From Ilex aquifolium (lineage: Eukaryota; Streptophyta; Magnoliopsida; Aquifoliales; Aquifoliaceae), in contig OX637402.1 in NCBI GenBank assembly GCA_951799425.1, forward strand, positions 3,562,001-3,626,000: a DNA stretch of 64,000 nt, read 5' to 3'. Positions within the stretch are counted from its first letter, which is position 1. Each line of letters starts with the position of its first letter. Below are positions 54,699 to 64,000 of the stretch, one piece after another. The position numbers were made by a program, and so were the translations under genes. The notes beneath the pieces are model-generated. The model was not told the DNA's origin. It searched no databases and saw only the letters and a program-made list of their open reading frames with translations.

Positions 54699-54873
54699 GT
54701 TAGTAAATTAGATAATTTTTTTAGGCTCTAATAATATTACTCACCAATCGAATCATGGTATCGAAAAAAATTAATATTGTATTTCAGATTTTGTTTAGTA
54801 AAAACGTCATACTTGTACATTTATCTTATTTTTAAATTGAGCAATAATATATGGACTTAAAAAATAGACTTAA

Positions 54874-55205
54874 CACTGCAAGAAAAAAACTTTTACCGGC
54901 GTTTATTAAACCAAGCTAAAATGTAAATAAACGCTGCAAAATATTATTATTGACGTTTGTTATTAATGTCGTTGAAACCTCCGTCGAAAAAATTACCGGC
55001 GTATAATTAAACGCCACAAAAATTAAAGTGACGTTTGCTAAACATTGAAGCGACGCTTTTTTAATCGATGATTTCATTATAAAATTCGGGTGACCGGAGC
55101 TATTTTACGGCGTTTATTTAAACGCCAATAATTATTATTTCTGAGCAATTGGTTTCCGGTGTTTATGCGTTTAAATAAACGCCGGTAATGATAATTAATA
55201 TTTTT
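54874..55205. repeat. CACTA terminal and subterminal repeat region
   Basis: After the terminal CACTG come motifs ACCGGCGTTTATTAAACC, GGCGTATAATTAAACGCC, GGCGTTTATTTAAACGCC and TTTAAATAAACGCCGGTAA. Most are palindromic around TTTAAA or TTATTAA. In CACTA elements such motifs are bound by the element's own protein. Confidence 0.7.
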
Positions 55206-55239
55206 TTTTATAATAAAACCTAGCTCATTGCATTTTCAC

Positions 55240-55760
55240 TTTTTTTTTTTTTTTTGGCAAAAAGAAATTTTATTTATTTACAAAACAAGATATTACAAGA
55301 AGCAACAAAAAGGCACAGCCGCCTTACAAAACGACAAAATAAAAGCAAGGCACAAATGCCTTTCAAAATAAAAGACTTAACACGAACTCTCAACAAGACC
55401 ATATAAAGCAGTGCTCCAGTCCAGAAGCTTTATCACAGCCATCCTTCTCCTTCCAAAGAATTTCAAGCTTTATCACAGGTATCCCCCTCTGATCATTTAC
55501 TAAAGCAGATCCAACCTCACATGGCAGTTGCAAATCCATAGAATAATCCTCAGACTGCCCAGTCAAAACAGCCTGACAAGCCATACTGCATAATCAACTG
55601 CAATCCATCACTTAAAGCTCTAACCTCAACCAAATAGTGAAGCATTACCATCTTTAATACATTTTGTTCATCAGATGCCACTAGAGGTCCAATTGACACC
55701 AAATGTAATATCAATAATGCGAGAGAGAGAGATAGAGAGAGAGAGAAAGAGAGCACTCAT
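55240..55760 (-). mobile_element. LINE-like 3' end (poly-A tail, minus strand)
   Basis: On the minus strand the sequence ends AATAAATAAAATTTCTTTTT, then GCC, then an A-run (T-run at 55240-55255), as in many plant LINEs. Upstream, VEVRALSDGLQLIMQYGLSG resembles the start of the RNase H domain at the end of LINE ORF2, but stops follow. A processed host transcript is the alternative. The 5' end was not found. Confidence 0.45.
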
Positions 55761-57190
55761 AACCATGCCATATTAATAATAAGTCTTACATAAAATTCCA
55801 ACAAAGCCAAATTGTCATAATCTGAAGGTTTACAAAGAGTAAAGAAGATTTACCCTTTTCCATTATTTGACCATCCACCAGAAGGCCAAAAACATGCACT
55901 CTAAATATAACTGGAAACTAAGCAATTAAAACCTCCAGAATTCATCATGGTGTTAACATATATAATCATATGCATCGATGAGCCAAAATCGCCACTGTTA
56001 CTGCATTATATTTATGCCCCGACCGATCAGAAATGATGTGGGCCATCGGGAGGGTGACGACATTTGCAGAAACAATCTTGCAGCAACCTACAACAGTAGA
56101 GGCAGGATAAGCTGCAATTCCAAAACAATTAGGCTCCAACAAGTTTTCCGATGATCAAACAAACTGAACCCAACTATAATAACTTGCATTCAACAGAGTT
56201 TCATTCGCAAAAAAAAAGACTACTCAAATTGAATATGTCAGCAAGTTCCATATTTTATCACAAGTAGTTTTAGATTTGTTAACTACAACTACAACAAAAC
56301 ACCCAAAACACCCAAAGCAGTTTTAGAAAATTAAGATTTTAGTGCCCAATATTTTTGCTGAGGCAATAAATAAGGGAAATTATTCTGTCAAAGGATAAGT
56401 GTTATGAGATTGACTTTGTTCTTTGAACACTACATCTAGGAGTGTGGCAGGCATACCAGCACGGTAACATGGACTTCACTGACAAAAATTGTCTCTATCC
56501 CCAAATAGGTCACATAAATCTAAGAGAACTAATACATAATTAGGGCATTCAAAATCTCGGTATTCGCAAGTAATCACATATTTACTATATAAATATTCCA
56601 AGGAGGACCCTAATTCCTAACAGTTCAGTCAAATTATAGCATAACACGTCAAGATCACAAGAAATAAGGGGCTTATAAGCATCAAAGTCACTCTTATTCA
56701 CTATTTTACCATCTAAATAGTATGAAATTAATGAAGCAGAGAGAAGAAGATTAGCCAACCTTCACTTTTGACTACAACTTATCCACAAACACAACATACT
56801 GCTTCAATGTGTAATTTTTCGAATTACCTAGAGCAGCCACCATCGCCTATTTACCAACTATGGACAGATCCATGGCATAGAAGAGGGAGAGTCACTTGGG
56901 TGGGAATTTCGCTGCATTGCTATTAACATGCTGCAATTTCGCTCTCTTTTGTCAATGAACCTACATTTAATATAAATTAACACATGAATTCCACATAAAA
57001 AAATAAAAATGAACATATTTGTATTTTCAATAACACAAATTCAATACAAACAGAAAACCCAACAAGCACAAAAAATCCATCAAACTTAAACCAAACAAAA
57101 AACCCAACAAGCAAAGATATTTAACTAACAAGAAAAGATATTGGTCAACAAACTCATGTAATATTTAAGTACTATTCCATTTATTGACTC
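55761..57190. other. Unassigned sequence inside the CACTA interval
   Basis: AT-rich, with a GA microsatellite (55715-55755). No coding region I can support. It probably contains introns or non-coding parts of the CACTA element. Confidence 0.45.
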
Positions 57191-57194
57191 ACCT

Positions 57195-58180
57195 GATCAA
57201 ATGAAGATGCTCTAGAATGACCTCGAAATGCCGTGTCTCGCACTGCCGGACTTCTTGACTCACTCCTCATCGATGATCGATGATCGATGAGAGTTTATAT
57301 TATGAGTACTAGATGCATTAGGTACCTTTTAAGATTGCAAATACTTAATATTCATGGAGAAAAATAATACAACAATACAATAACTCTTCTAACTCAAAAT
57401 ATAAGTCGCTGAAGTTTTTATTACCTTTTCAACCTGAAGTGGATCTATGTTTTTGCGAGCTGGTTCGGGAATAGGCATACCCATTGCACGCATTTGAACG
57501 AGAAAAACCTCAAACTTTCTTTATTGAGCCTCAAACTTAGCTTCTAGCTGACTCATTTGCTTCTCCATTTGTGCCTATTGAGCCTCCATCTCTAACTGCT
57601 TAGCCTCCATCTCTGCCTTATGTCTACTCAATTGCTCATCTAGTTGGAACTGCATTGCTTGCATCTCTTCTGATTTTTTATGTCCAAAACCATATGTTCT
57701 AAAATGTCCAGGTCGCTCCGGTCCCATGACCTGAGTGAAAACTTCATCTACTGCAGATGAAGATTGCATAGAAGACTCTGGCATTTGTGACACAAGTTCA
57801 TCCATGTCTGACTGCAGTAAAAAATGATTTGAAATAAATATGAAACATAGGGGAAATAAGAATGGATAAATAGTGAACATCTTTCTTGCCAATATTATAT
57901 ACCAAGGCCTGTGCAACAACATTACTAACTGGTCGACCAACCTTAAAAAATTCAATACGACTCATTTTCTTCCCATTATTCTTTTTCTTTTTCTATAGTT
58001 AAAATAGGGGCAATAAATAAACTTGAATAAAAGTCTTTTATAAAACACATTTGTTTTCTAACAAACCCTTTCCATAACACATGCAAAGCTTGTTCGGCCA
58101 GTGGTGTGATGAAATTTTTTCTTGCTCCGAATGAGTTTGTTCCTCTCACTTTTTTCCTATTACATGCCAAAAGCAATTAT
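57195..58180 (-). pseudogene. CACTA-associated protein gene (Transposase_24-like)
   Basis: The minus strand shows, in order: RGTNSFGARKNFITPLAEQA (58130 region), MSRIEFFKVGRPVSNVVAQA (57963 down), an acceptor CTGCAG, then SDMDELVSQMPESS, VDEVFTQVMGPERPGHFRTY and GFG, then a Gln/Glu-rich coiled coil (QFQLDEQLSRHKAEMEAKQ). The VFTQVMGPER...YGFG string is characteristic of plant En/Spm-type proteins (PF03004-like). After two in-frame stops where related codons would be CAG, the frame continues to PIPEPARKNIDPLQVEK and a GT donor near 57424; another exon ends at a CAG|GTGAGT donor near 57195. Exon limits are approximate. Confidence 0.65.
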
Positions 58181-58337
58181 CATAAAAATTTGAAGAAAAA
58201 CAGCAATGAATTCTTTTAGAATTGACAAGATTTACACTTGCATATTTGTACCTGTGCCTTCGGAGTGCTCCAATAATAGACCAAGGCCTGCCAATGTTAT
58301 TCCTCCACTGACCTCGGAGCAGACGATAGGGGGCAAC

Positions 58338-58930
58338 TGATGGTACCTCGAATATGCCTAAGGTTAAGTTCGGTAACACAAGTCATGCTCTCTTAGGTCA
58401 GGAGCTCAGTTCATTTAAGCTACCTATAGACCTTGACTTCAGACATCAAACTCCCTGCATCTGCATCTCAAGGAGGGCGGTGTATATGACAGTTGGCTTC
58501 CATCAAGTACCCCCTTAGTAGCAACAATCACTTATCCAGGCTCAAGATTCATAACCGCCCCAACACCCACCACAGCCGTTGCACAATAAAGGCGACCGTT
58601 ACGAGAAAGAGGCAAGGATCTCGCCTTAGATCAAACTAGGCCCAAGTTCAACTATAAATAGGAGGCAAAGCCCTCAACAGAAAGAAGAAGCAATTGTAGA
58701 CTTACTCAAATACTCTCTGTAAAATCCCCCATTATTAATATATTCCCCAAGAGCAAGAGACTCCCTTGAGAGTGTATTAGTCGAGCTTCCAAGCTGGTGA
58801 ACTATTATAAACCCTTCGTGTGATAACCCCATTCCTCTTATCTAATTCTCAAGAGCCTTGGAGTTCAAACTGAACTATTCAATGCACTGTGCATTTACCA
58901 CTCTGCTCGGTTGTGTTATTAACATCATCA
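58338..58930 (+). repeat. LTR of Tat-4
   Basis: 593 bp, TGATGGTACCTCG to AACATCATCA; reverse complement of the Tat-2 LTR (37355-37946) along its length. A TATA box (CAACTATAAATAGG) is near 58660. It has a purine tract on the left and a primer-site region on the right, an unusual combination. Confidence 0.88.
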
Positions 58931-58931
58931 G

Positions 58932-58949
58932 TTGGCGTCGTCTGTGGGA
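58932..58949 (+). other. Primer-site region of Tat-4
   Basis: TTGGCGTCGTCTGTGGGA directly follows the LTR. Tat-3 has TTTGGCGCCGTCTGTGGG in the same place, the string usual in plant Tat elements. One base differs (GTC for GCC). Confidence 0.75.
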
Positions 58950-59011
58950 ACGAATGCTCCTATTAAAATTCTACTGATCTTCTTCAATAATTGATGGTTT
59001 TTACGTGCAAC

Positions 59012-59788
59012 ATGAGCAGAATTCAAATCAATCCCTTTCGATTACAAAACCAACAAGAAGCTACCACTAGAAGAAGTAGGAAAATCCTCGTGATTTCTTG
59101 CTACTCTTGAGGTCGATCCTCCCATGATGGATCCCCCACCGAACAACGAACTTGAGGCTCTTTGCCTAGCCAATCAGCGTCTCCTCCCACAGAATGAAGA
59201 GCTGTTGTATCTTCATCAACGCCCACAAATGGCACAGCCAGCCCAAGATAATATCCCACAGGGGGAACAACAACACCCAAACCCCCTGAGAGACATCACT
59301 GAGGGAATGAGTGCAGCCAGACAGTGGGCAATGCCCATCGTCGAGCCCATAGGAATGAAGACAACGAGGAAGTGCAGAGTCAGAATAGGGAAACCTATAA
59401 AAACGAATTCCTCAACATCAGTAGGAGAGGAAGGAACAATATTGGGAACAACGCTTTAAACAAATTCAACAAGATATCAGCCACATGAAGGAGGCTGTAA
59501 AAGGCAAAATCCCAATGACCATGGATGCCTTAGTTTAGCAGATTGAGTCACCTTTTACCACATAAGTGCTACACTTCCCCCTTCCCCCTTCCACCAAAAT
59601 TCAGGATGTCTCAGATAGAGACATTTGACGGGACAAAAGATCCTACGGACCATCTTAATACCTACAAAAACCAGATGGAGTTTTATGGGTATCAAGATTC
59701 AGTACGTTGATGAGCTTTTGCCATCACCTTGAAGGGCTCAGCCTTGGCGTGGTTCAATAGGTTGACCCCAGAATCCATCTCTTTCTCC
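59012..59788 (+). pseudogene. gag: Tat-4 gag, N-terminal part
   Basis: The ATG at 59012 (MSRIQINPFRLQNQQEATTR) aligns with Tat-3 gag; the frame then changes and 59124-59459 has NNELEALCLANQRLLPQNEE (coiled coil) and MKTTRKCRVR. Further broken frames carry the matrix/capsid region to KGSALAWFNRLTPESISF at 59788, where Tat-3 continues with SSFKELSIYF. The rest of gag is found at 63607. Confidence 0.8.
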
Positions 59789-62700
59789 AGATTTTACTCC
59801 TTTTCTTCTTCCCTTGCGATTTCGTCTTCCCCAATATGTTGGAGATCTAGGGCTTTGCTGGTGAATTTCCAAATTCCTTTCGAAGATTTTGCGTGGCTAA
59901 CTGGATCCATTCCTAGGATTATAACCTGGGTATCTGATTGTTGCTTATTCCCAGCTAGGTACGTCTTTCGCTCTGCTCCTCTTCTTCTCTTTAGGCCTCT
60001 GTTCGTTCAGGATCCCTCGAATTCGAGGTGGTTGCTTCATTTATGGACCTTTCATTTTTGTTTCTTTAGGAGTCGAGGTCGTTCCTTATCTTCTCTTCCT
60101 CTTTTCTTAGACCCTTATGCTACTGCTAGGATTTTCCTCTTTGGTCGCTGGAGCCTCTATCCCAGGGCTCTCGAAGATTGTTTAAGCAACGTTCCTCCCC
60201 TTTACGCTTCCTTTAGTCTTCTTATCCCATATCCCCTTATGTACGCTTCCTCCAAAGCCACTGTATCTTCTGTGTCCCTTGCCATGGGGAACAGGTCTCT
60301 CGAGCTTGAGGAGAATGACCTGGGAGATATGGGTGATCAAATAGACAACTTCCCAGGAGTTGACTCTAGTGGCGTCGAGGAGGGGGCAGAGGCGCCTTTA
60401 TCTTTGCCAGGGTCTACCTCGAGCTCTAAGAGATCTCAAAAAGGGAAGGCTAAAATAGTCGGGGCTAGGCCCTCAGACAGTGTTGAGGGCACTGAACCTA
60501 CCCCTTGCGCTTCAGACATGGTAGGACATAGTGAGGTCACACCTCCCTTTATGAGTGTCCTTTCTGCGAGGTAAATTTTCCCAGAGGCATGCGTTATTGG
60601 TGTCCTTCCATAGACGTTAGGTACAGCTCTGAGGTGTCTGAGAAGATCTATTTCTTTGTTGCCTCTTTGGAGAATGGTCTCAGGTTCCCTGTAAATCCTT
60701 TTATCAAATATGTTCTTCAGTATTTCAACGTTTGTCCAGCTCAAATTTCTCCCAACTTCTGGGGTGTGTTAGTGGGTCTCCTTGTCTTTTTCAAGAAAAA
60801 TAAGCTTGGTACTCCTTCGGTCCCCTTGCTTATGAAGTACTTCAATGTCAAGTTCTCCCCCTCTGATGGTTTTTTTAATATTTCCAAACGGGTGAAGACT
60901 CCAGCCCTAATTACTGACCTGCCGAGCTCCCACAAGGGTTGGAAAAAACTTTCTTCTTCATGTTAGGGAAAGAATGAGAGTTTGACGTGAGTAATGATAC
61001 TGACACCCTGCATGTTCCTCGCTCTTAGTCTAGTCCTGACAACTTAGGTGAGTCCTTGTTAGGAGAGTTTTAACTTGACTCCTTTTATTTCCATATTTGT
61101 CTTACTGACCTTATCTCCTTGGATTGTTTCAGGTATTCGTCCCAACCTCGGAGCAGATGATAGACTTGCCCTGCTGGGCCTTAAAGATTTTCAACTGGAG
61201 AAATATTCTAACTTAATCAAGCATTTTATGCTTACCCAGTTCTGGTTCAGTCCCCCCCGAGGTGAGAGTGGAGACCCTTATTCTCATATCCATAGTTGGC
61301 GCAAAAGATCCTACTAGTAAGGCTTCTTCTTCTTTATCTCTAGTTCTTCCTTTCCTTCTCTTTGTGCTCACTGACCTGTCTATTTTCTCAGGTCCTAGCT
61401 CAATGGCTCCGGATGCTGAGGCTTTGAGGGCTAAGGTGGCCCATCTTAGGAAGGGTAGAACTGGAGAAAAATGCAAGGTTGAAGTCAGGTTTGGAAGCGA
61501 CCCCGATCCTCCTTCAAAAGCGTAGAGAACATAGGTGCCTCCACCTTCACTTCCTTCGCCAACTTTGCCTCCTCAAAAGACAACTATTAAGGCATCGTCC
61601 TCTGCTGAGGGGAATTTTACTGCTCCAGAGGCCCTAGTTGCCCCCGAGGCTCAGGCGGGGGTTCTTTCTAAGGCGGAGCTCAAGAAACCTCTAGCCTCGA
61701 CTAGGGAGAGTGCACTGAGCTCTCTGGCTCCCTCTTTACAAGATACTTTTGCATATGTTTCGATTGGGGTGACGCCTCTTAAGCTAACCTCTTGTAAAGT
61801 TGAGGGTTCTTCTGGCCGAACTCCTTAAGCAAGGGGTTCTCTCATCAGAGATGTGAACCTTGCCACCACGGCCATTGCATCCATTATCCCGGAGTCTGAC
61901 ACAGAGGAGGTTTCCACTGTGCCTCGGTCTACCTCGGCTACCACTGCTCTGTACAGAACAAACTCGATAAACTTTTGAGTTTTCCAAATCTCCTTTTCTG
62001 TTTTGTGTAAGTAGGCTTTTCTGACCCTAGATTCTTGCTTTTTTCAGCTGGCCATTCATGTGAATGCCTTGGTAAGCCAAGTTCGGGCTTTGGAAAGTGT
62101 AGTCGAGGTGTCTCAGAAATCCTCAAATGCATTCAAGCTCAAGGTTACAGACTTGGCCTTGACCAACGAGGATCTCAAGGCTCAGATGCATGAATTGAAG
62201 ACTCAAGTGAAGGGGCTGAGCTCAGCAAATAAGGTTCTGGAGGCTGAGGCTAAAAAGGCTAAGGATGAGCTCAAGCTTAAGGTTGACAACTTGCTTCAGG
62301 CACGCAAGGATGCCTTTGAAGCTCTTGACTCTCTCTAGTCCCTGAAGACAGAGTATATCATGTTGGCCGAGGTCAACACAATGCTACTGGAGGAGATTGA
62401 GGTGGAGAGGTCCAAGAATCGCCAGAAGTATACCCTGATTGCTACACTTCAGGATGAATCTGTCACGAACTGGGCTGCAGGGTATTTCGTCTTCCAAGAG
62501 CAGACTATGGACAAATACCCAAATCTAGATTTCAATTTTGACCCTCCTCTGAACAAGGATAAGCCAACAGCTGATAAGGAGGCTGAGGTCTGGGTTTCAG
62601 CTCCCGTTGTTGTTCCTGGGGTGGAGGAGCCTACTGCTGGTGATGCGGTTGAAGTTCCTGTGGACTTTGAGGCTCAAGCTCCTGGGCAAGTTTCTTTTGA

Positions 62701-62848
62701 GGCAGAGGTTGGAAACTCTGACACTATTCTGCCCCCAGCTGATGTTGAAGTCCCTGCTATTTTCTTTACTGAAGCTCCTCCTGGACTTCCTCTAGCTGTT
62801 TCTTATGCCCCTAAGCTACTTGAAGCCACTACTAAACCATATGTATAG
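59789..62848 (+). pseudogene. Inverted antisense-type ORF of Tat-4 (multi-exon, coiled coil)
   Basis: 59789-60282 is leader-like and matches Tat-2. The ATG at 60283 opens MGNRSLELEENDLGDMGDQI. After a stop (60572) comes the PF04195-like domain (60589-60960: LRFPVNPFIKYVLQYFNV, ISPNFWGVLVGL, DLPSSHKGWKK). Two introns keep the frame exactly: 61048-61132 (GTGAGT...TTTCAG, 85 bp) and 61262-61391 (GTGAGA...TCTCAG, 130 bp), both phase 1. A third acceptor (TTTTTTCAG at 62047) precedes a coiled-coil exon (LAIHVNALVSQVRALESV to 62335, stop, then to 62848). Several stops are TAG or TGA where CAG or TGG is expected, so this copy is dead. Function unknown. Confidence 0.75.
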
Positions 62849-63194
62849 ACTTAGGGCTTCTGTTATTTTAGGACTTCTTCATTTTTTCTAATAGTTTTTT
62901 TGAGAAAAGACTTTAATCTTGTATTTTTTTTCTTTTTTTCTAATAGTTTTTTGAGAAAAGACTTTAATCTTGTATTTTTTTTCTTTTTGAGGAAATGAAA
63001 ATATTTTCATCTTGTACTCTGTTCTTCTCTTGTACTCTATTATTATAATCTTGTATTATGTTCTTCTCTCCCTTTTCCCCCTTGCTTCAAGGAGAACTCC
63101 GTTCTCCTGGAAGTGAATTTATTTTTTTCGTGTGAGGTCTGTCTTTAAACTATAAAACTTAGCTGTTTGTTAAGAGCTCTTAGGTGTGCTGAAA
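62849..63194. other. T-rich spacer after the antisense-type ORF
   Basis: A 65-bp direct duplication (CTTCATTTTTTCTAATAG to TTGTATTTTTTTTC, near 62876 and 62932) and scattered TTGTACTCT repeats. It is probably the 3' untranslated part of the ORF; no defined terminator. Confidence 0.5.
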
Positions 63195-63606
63195 GGCTCA
63201 CTGTTTTATGAGCTGAATGGCTCATTTCAGTTTGCTGATGATCTCATCGTTAGTCTATGAGTTGAAGAGCTCATCATTTTTTTATGAGCTAAAGAGCTCA
63301 TTGTTTGTTTATGAGTTGAAGAGCTCATCGTGTGTTTATGAGTTGAAGAGTTCATCGTGTGTTTATGAGCTGAAGAACTCATCGTTTATTTATGAGCAAG
63401 GGAGCTCATCATTTGTTTATGAGCTGAAGAGCTCATCGTTTATTAATGAGCTGAAGAGCTCATCGCTTGTTTATGAGTTGAAGAGCTCATCATTTGTTTA
63501 TGAGCTGGGGAGCTCATCATTTATTTATGACCTGAAGAGCTCATCATTTATTTATGAACTAGGGAGCTCATCGTTTATTTATGAGCTGAAGAGCTCATCG
63601 TTTAGC
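63195..63606 (+). repeat. 27-bp hairpin tandem array in Tat-4
   Basis: About fourteen units of GAGCTGAAGAGCTCATCGTT plus TATTTAT. Each has TGAGCTGAAGAGCTCA (6-bp stem, GAAG loop). The unit is 9 codons and the array is open in the plus strand (YELKSSSFV repeats). It is inverted relative to gag compared with the array in Tat-3. Confidence 0.9.
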
Positions 63607-64000
63607 AGAGAGCTCTCCATGTCATTCATCTCGCACTTCATAGGTGCTCGAACTTATCAAAAATCGAGCTACCACTTGTTGAATGTAAAGCAAGGACCTA
63701 GTGAGACCTTACGGAGCTATGTTCAGAAGTTCAATTCAGAATCTCTGAAAGTAGACGTCCCTGATGAAAAATTCACCCTCGCCTCCTTCATTTTCGGGCT
63801 GGGCATCTAGTCAAAAGACTTAATATTTTCTATCTCTAAAAACCCACAAGCCAATATGACAGAGGTCCTTGCCAAACCAGAGAAATACATCAATGGCAAG
63901 GAAGCCCTCCTCTCCAAGGCAGGGAGCTCAACCACACACAATGAGAAGTAGAAGAAGAGCAACTGGAGTCCCAAAAAGGAGATAAGTCGAGATAGGTCTC
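63607..64000 (+). pseudogene. gag: Tat-4 gag, C-terminal part, in frame with the repeat array
   Basis: Continues gag with ELSMSFISHFIGARTYQ, YHLLNVKQGPSETLRSYVQK and FNSESLKVDVPDEKF to FGLGI, stop at 63808 (TAG, Gln in related copies), then SKDLIFSISKNPQANMTEVL and KPEKYINGKEALLSKAGSS. The frame from 63217 runs through the array into this segment without a break, giving a 197-codon fusion. It carries on past the window edge. Confidence 0.8.

Larger units (their letters stand above)
54874..58200 (-). mobile_element. CACTA (En/Spm-like) element remnant
   Basis: Begins with CACTGCAAGAAAAAAAC, a CACTA-type end, followed by several inverted and direct GGCGTTTATTTAAACGCC-type motifs (54895-55200), typical subterminal repeats. 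A minus-strand gene resembling the En/Spm accessory protein occupies 57195-58180. The other end is not found; it is presumably lost at the Tat-4 junction near 58200-58337. A LINE-like tail lies inside. Confidence 0.65.
58338..64000 (+). mobile_element. Tat-4: plus-strand Tat element with inverted segment in gag (runs off the window)
   Basis: The LTR (58338-58930) is followed by TTGGCGTCGTCTGTGGG and gag (59012-59788). gag then breaks and a 3.8-kb segment with the antisense-type ORF (to 62848) and a hairpin array (to 63606) appears, both inverted relative to their usual orientation. gag resumes at 63607 with the residues expected next (compare Tat-3). The LTR is preceded by a purine tract (GGGGGCAAC). 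The 3' end is beyond the window. Confidence 0.8.

Noticed and set aside
57270..57295. ATCGATGATCGATG repeats as a regulatory element
   Set aside because: Only about three short units, lying within a likely exon of the CACTA-associated gene.
1..64000. Endogenous pararetrovirus or viral sequence
   Set aside because: All RT segments place with Ty1/copia or Ty3/gypsy plant retrotransposons by motif order and by the presence of integrase, LTRs and target duplications. No movement or coat protein motif was seen.

Overview
The window is plant nuclear DNA, almost certainly from a flowering plant. It is dense with Ty3/gypsy chromovirus (Tekay type), Tat and Athila-like elements, Ty1/copia elements, a CACTA element, MITEs and a hAT-like element, and it carries one plant defensin gene with the usual intron inside its leader region. 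I see no bacterial-style operons, rRNA, tRNA or CRISPR. Percentages below are counts made by eye.

Layout. 1-770 is a decayed copia pol fragment. 771-1271 is a piece of an LTR with TCCGGAC palindromes. 1272-7320 is a degenerate, 3'-truncated Tekay element (Tekay-A). 8876-16165 is a minus-strand Tat element (Tat-1) with an antisense multi-exon ORF that has its own TATA box; its integrase is split by a solo Tekay LTR (13545-15863, target duplication CTTGT). 16166-17815 is LTR-like. 17816-36060 is an old copia element (copia-1) split twice: by an almost intact Tekay element (Tekay-B, 19757-29688, duplication CGACA, inserted at the reverse transcriptase YVDD codons) and by a minus-strand copia (copia-2, 29936-35086, duplication AGAAT). 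36061-39380 is a rearranged mix of LTR pieces containing a tandem segmental duplication. 39381-42800 is a minus-strand Athila-like pol with an in-frame duplication of thumb plus RNase H. 42801-46440 is the 3' end of a plus-strand Athila-like element with its LTR. 47204-47467 is a Mutator-type MITE. 47706-51193 is a complete but pol-less Tat derivative (Tat-3, duplication TTTTC).

52460-54318 (minus) is the only host gene I recognise. It is a two-exon plant defensin whose signal-peptide exon is split by a 1461-bp non-autonomous hAT-like element (52817-54277, duplication AGTAGGAC). 54874-58200 is a CACTA remnant with a minus-strand En/Spm-type protein gene and a LINE-like 3' tail inside it. 58338-64000 is another Tat element (Tat-4) whose gag is split by an inverted segment carrying the antisense ORF and a 27-bp hairpin array.

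The main points are: the defensin gene broken by a hAT insertion; spliced antisense genes inside Tat elements; several unrelated LTR families that each independently carry arrays of short CCGG-centred palindromes; and the duplicated RT/RNase H module. Nesting gives a relative order: copia-1 is oldest, then copia-2 (LTRs roughly 10% different), then Tekay-B (about 1%). Tat-3 (about 2%) is also recent.
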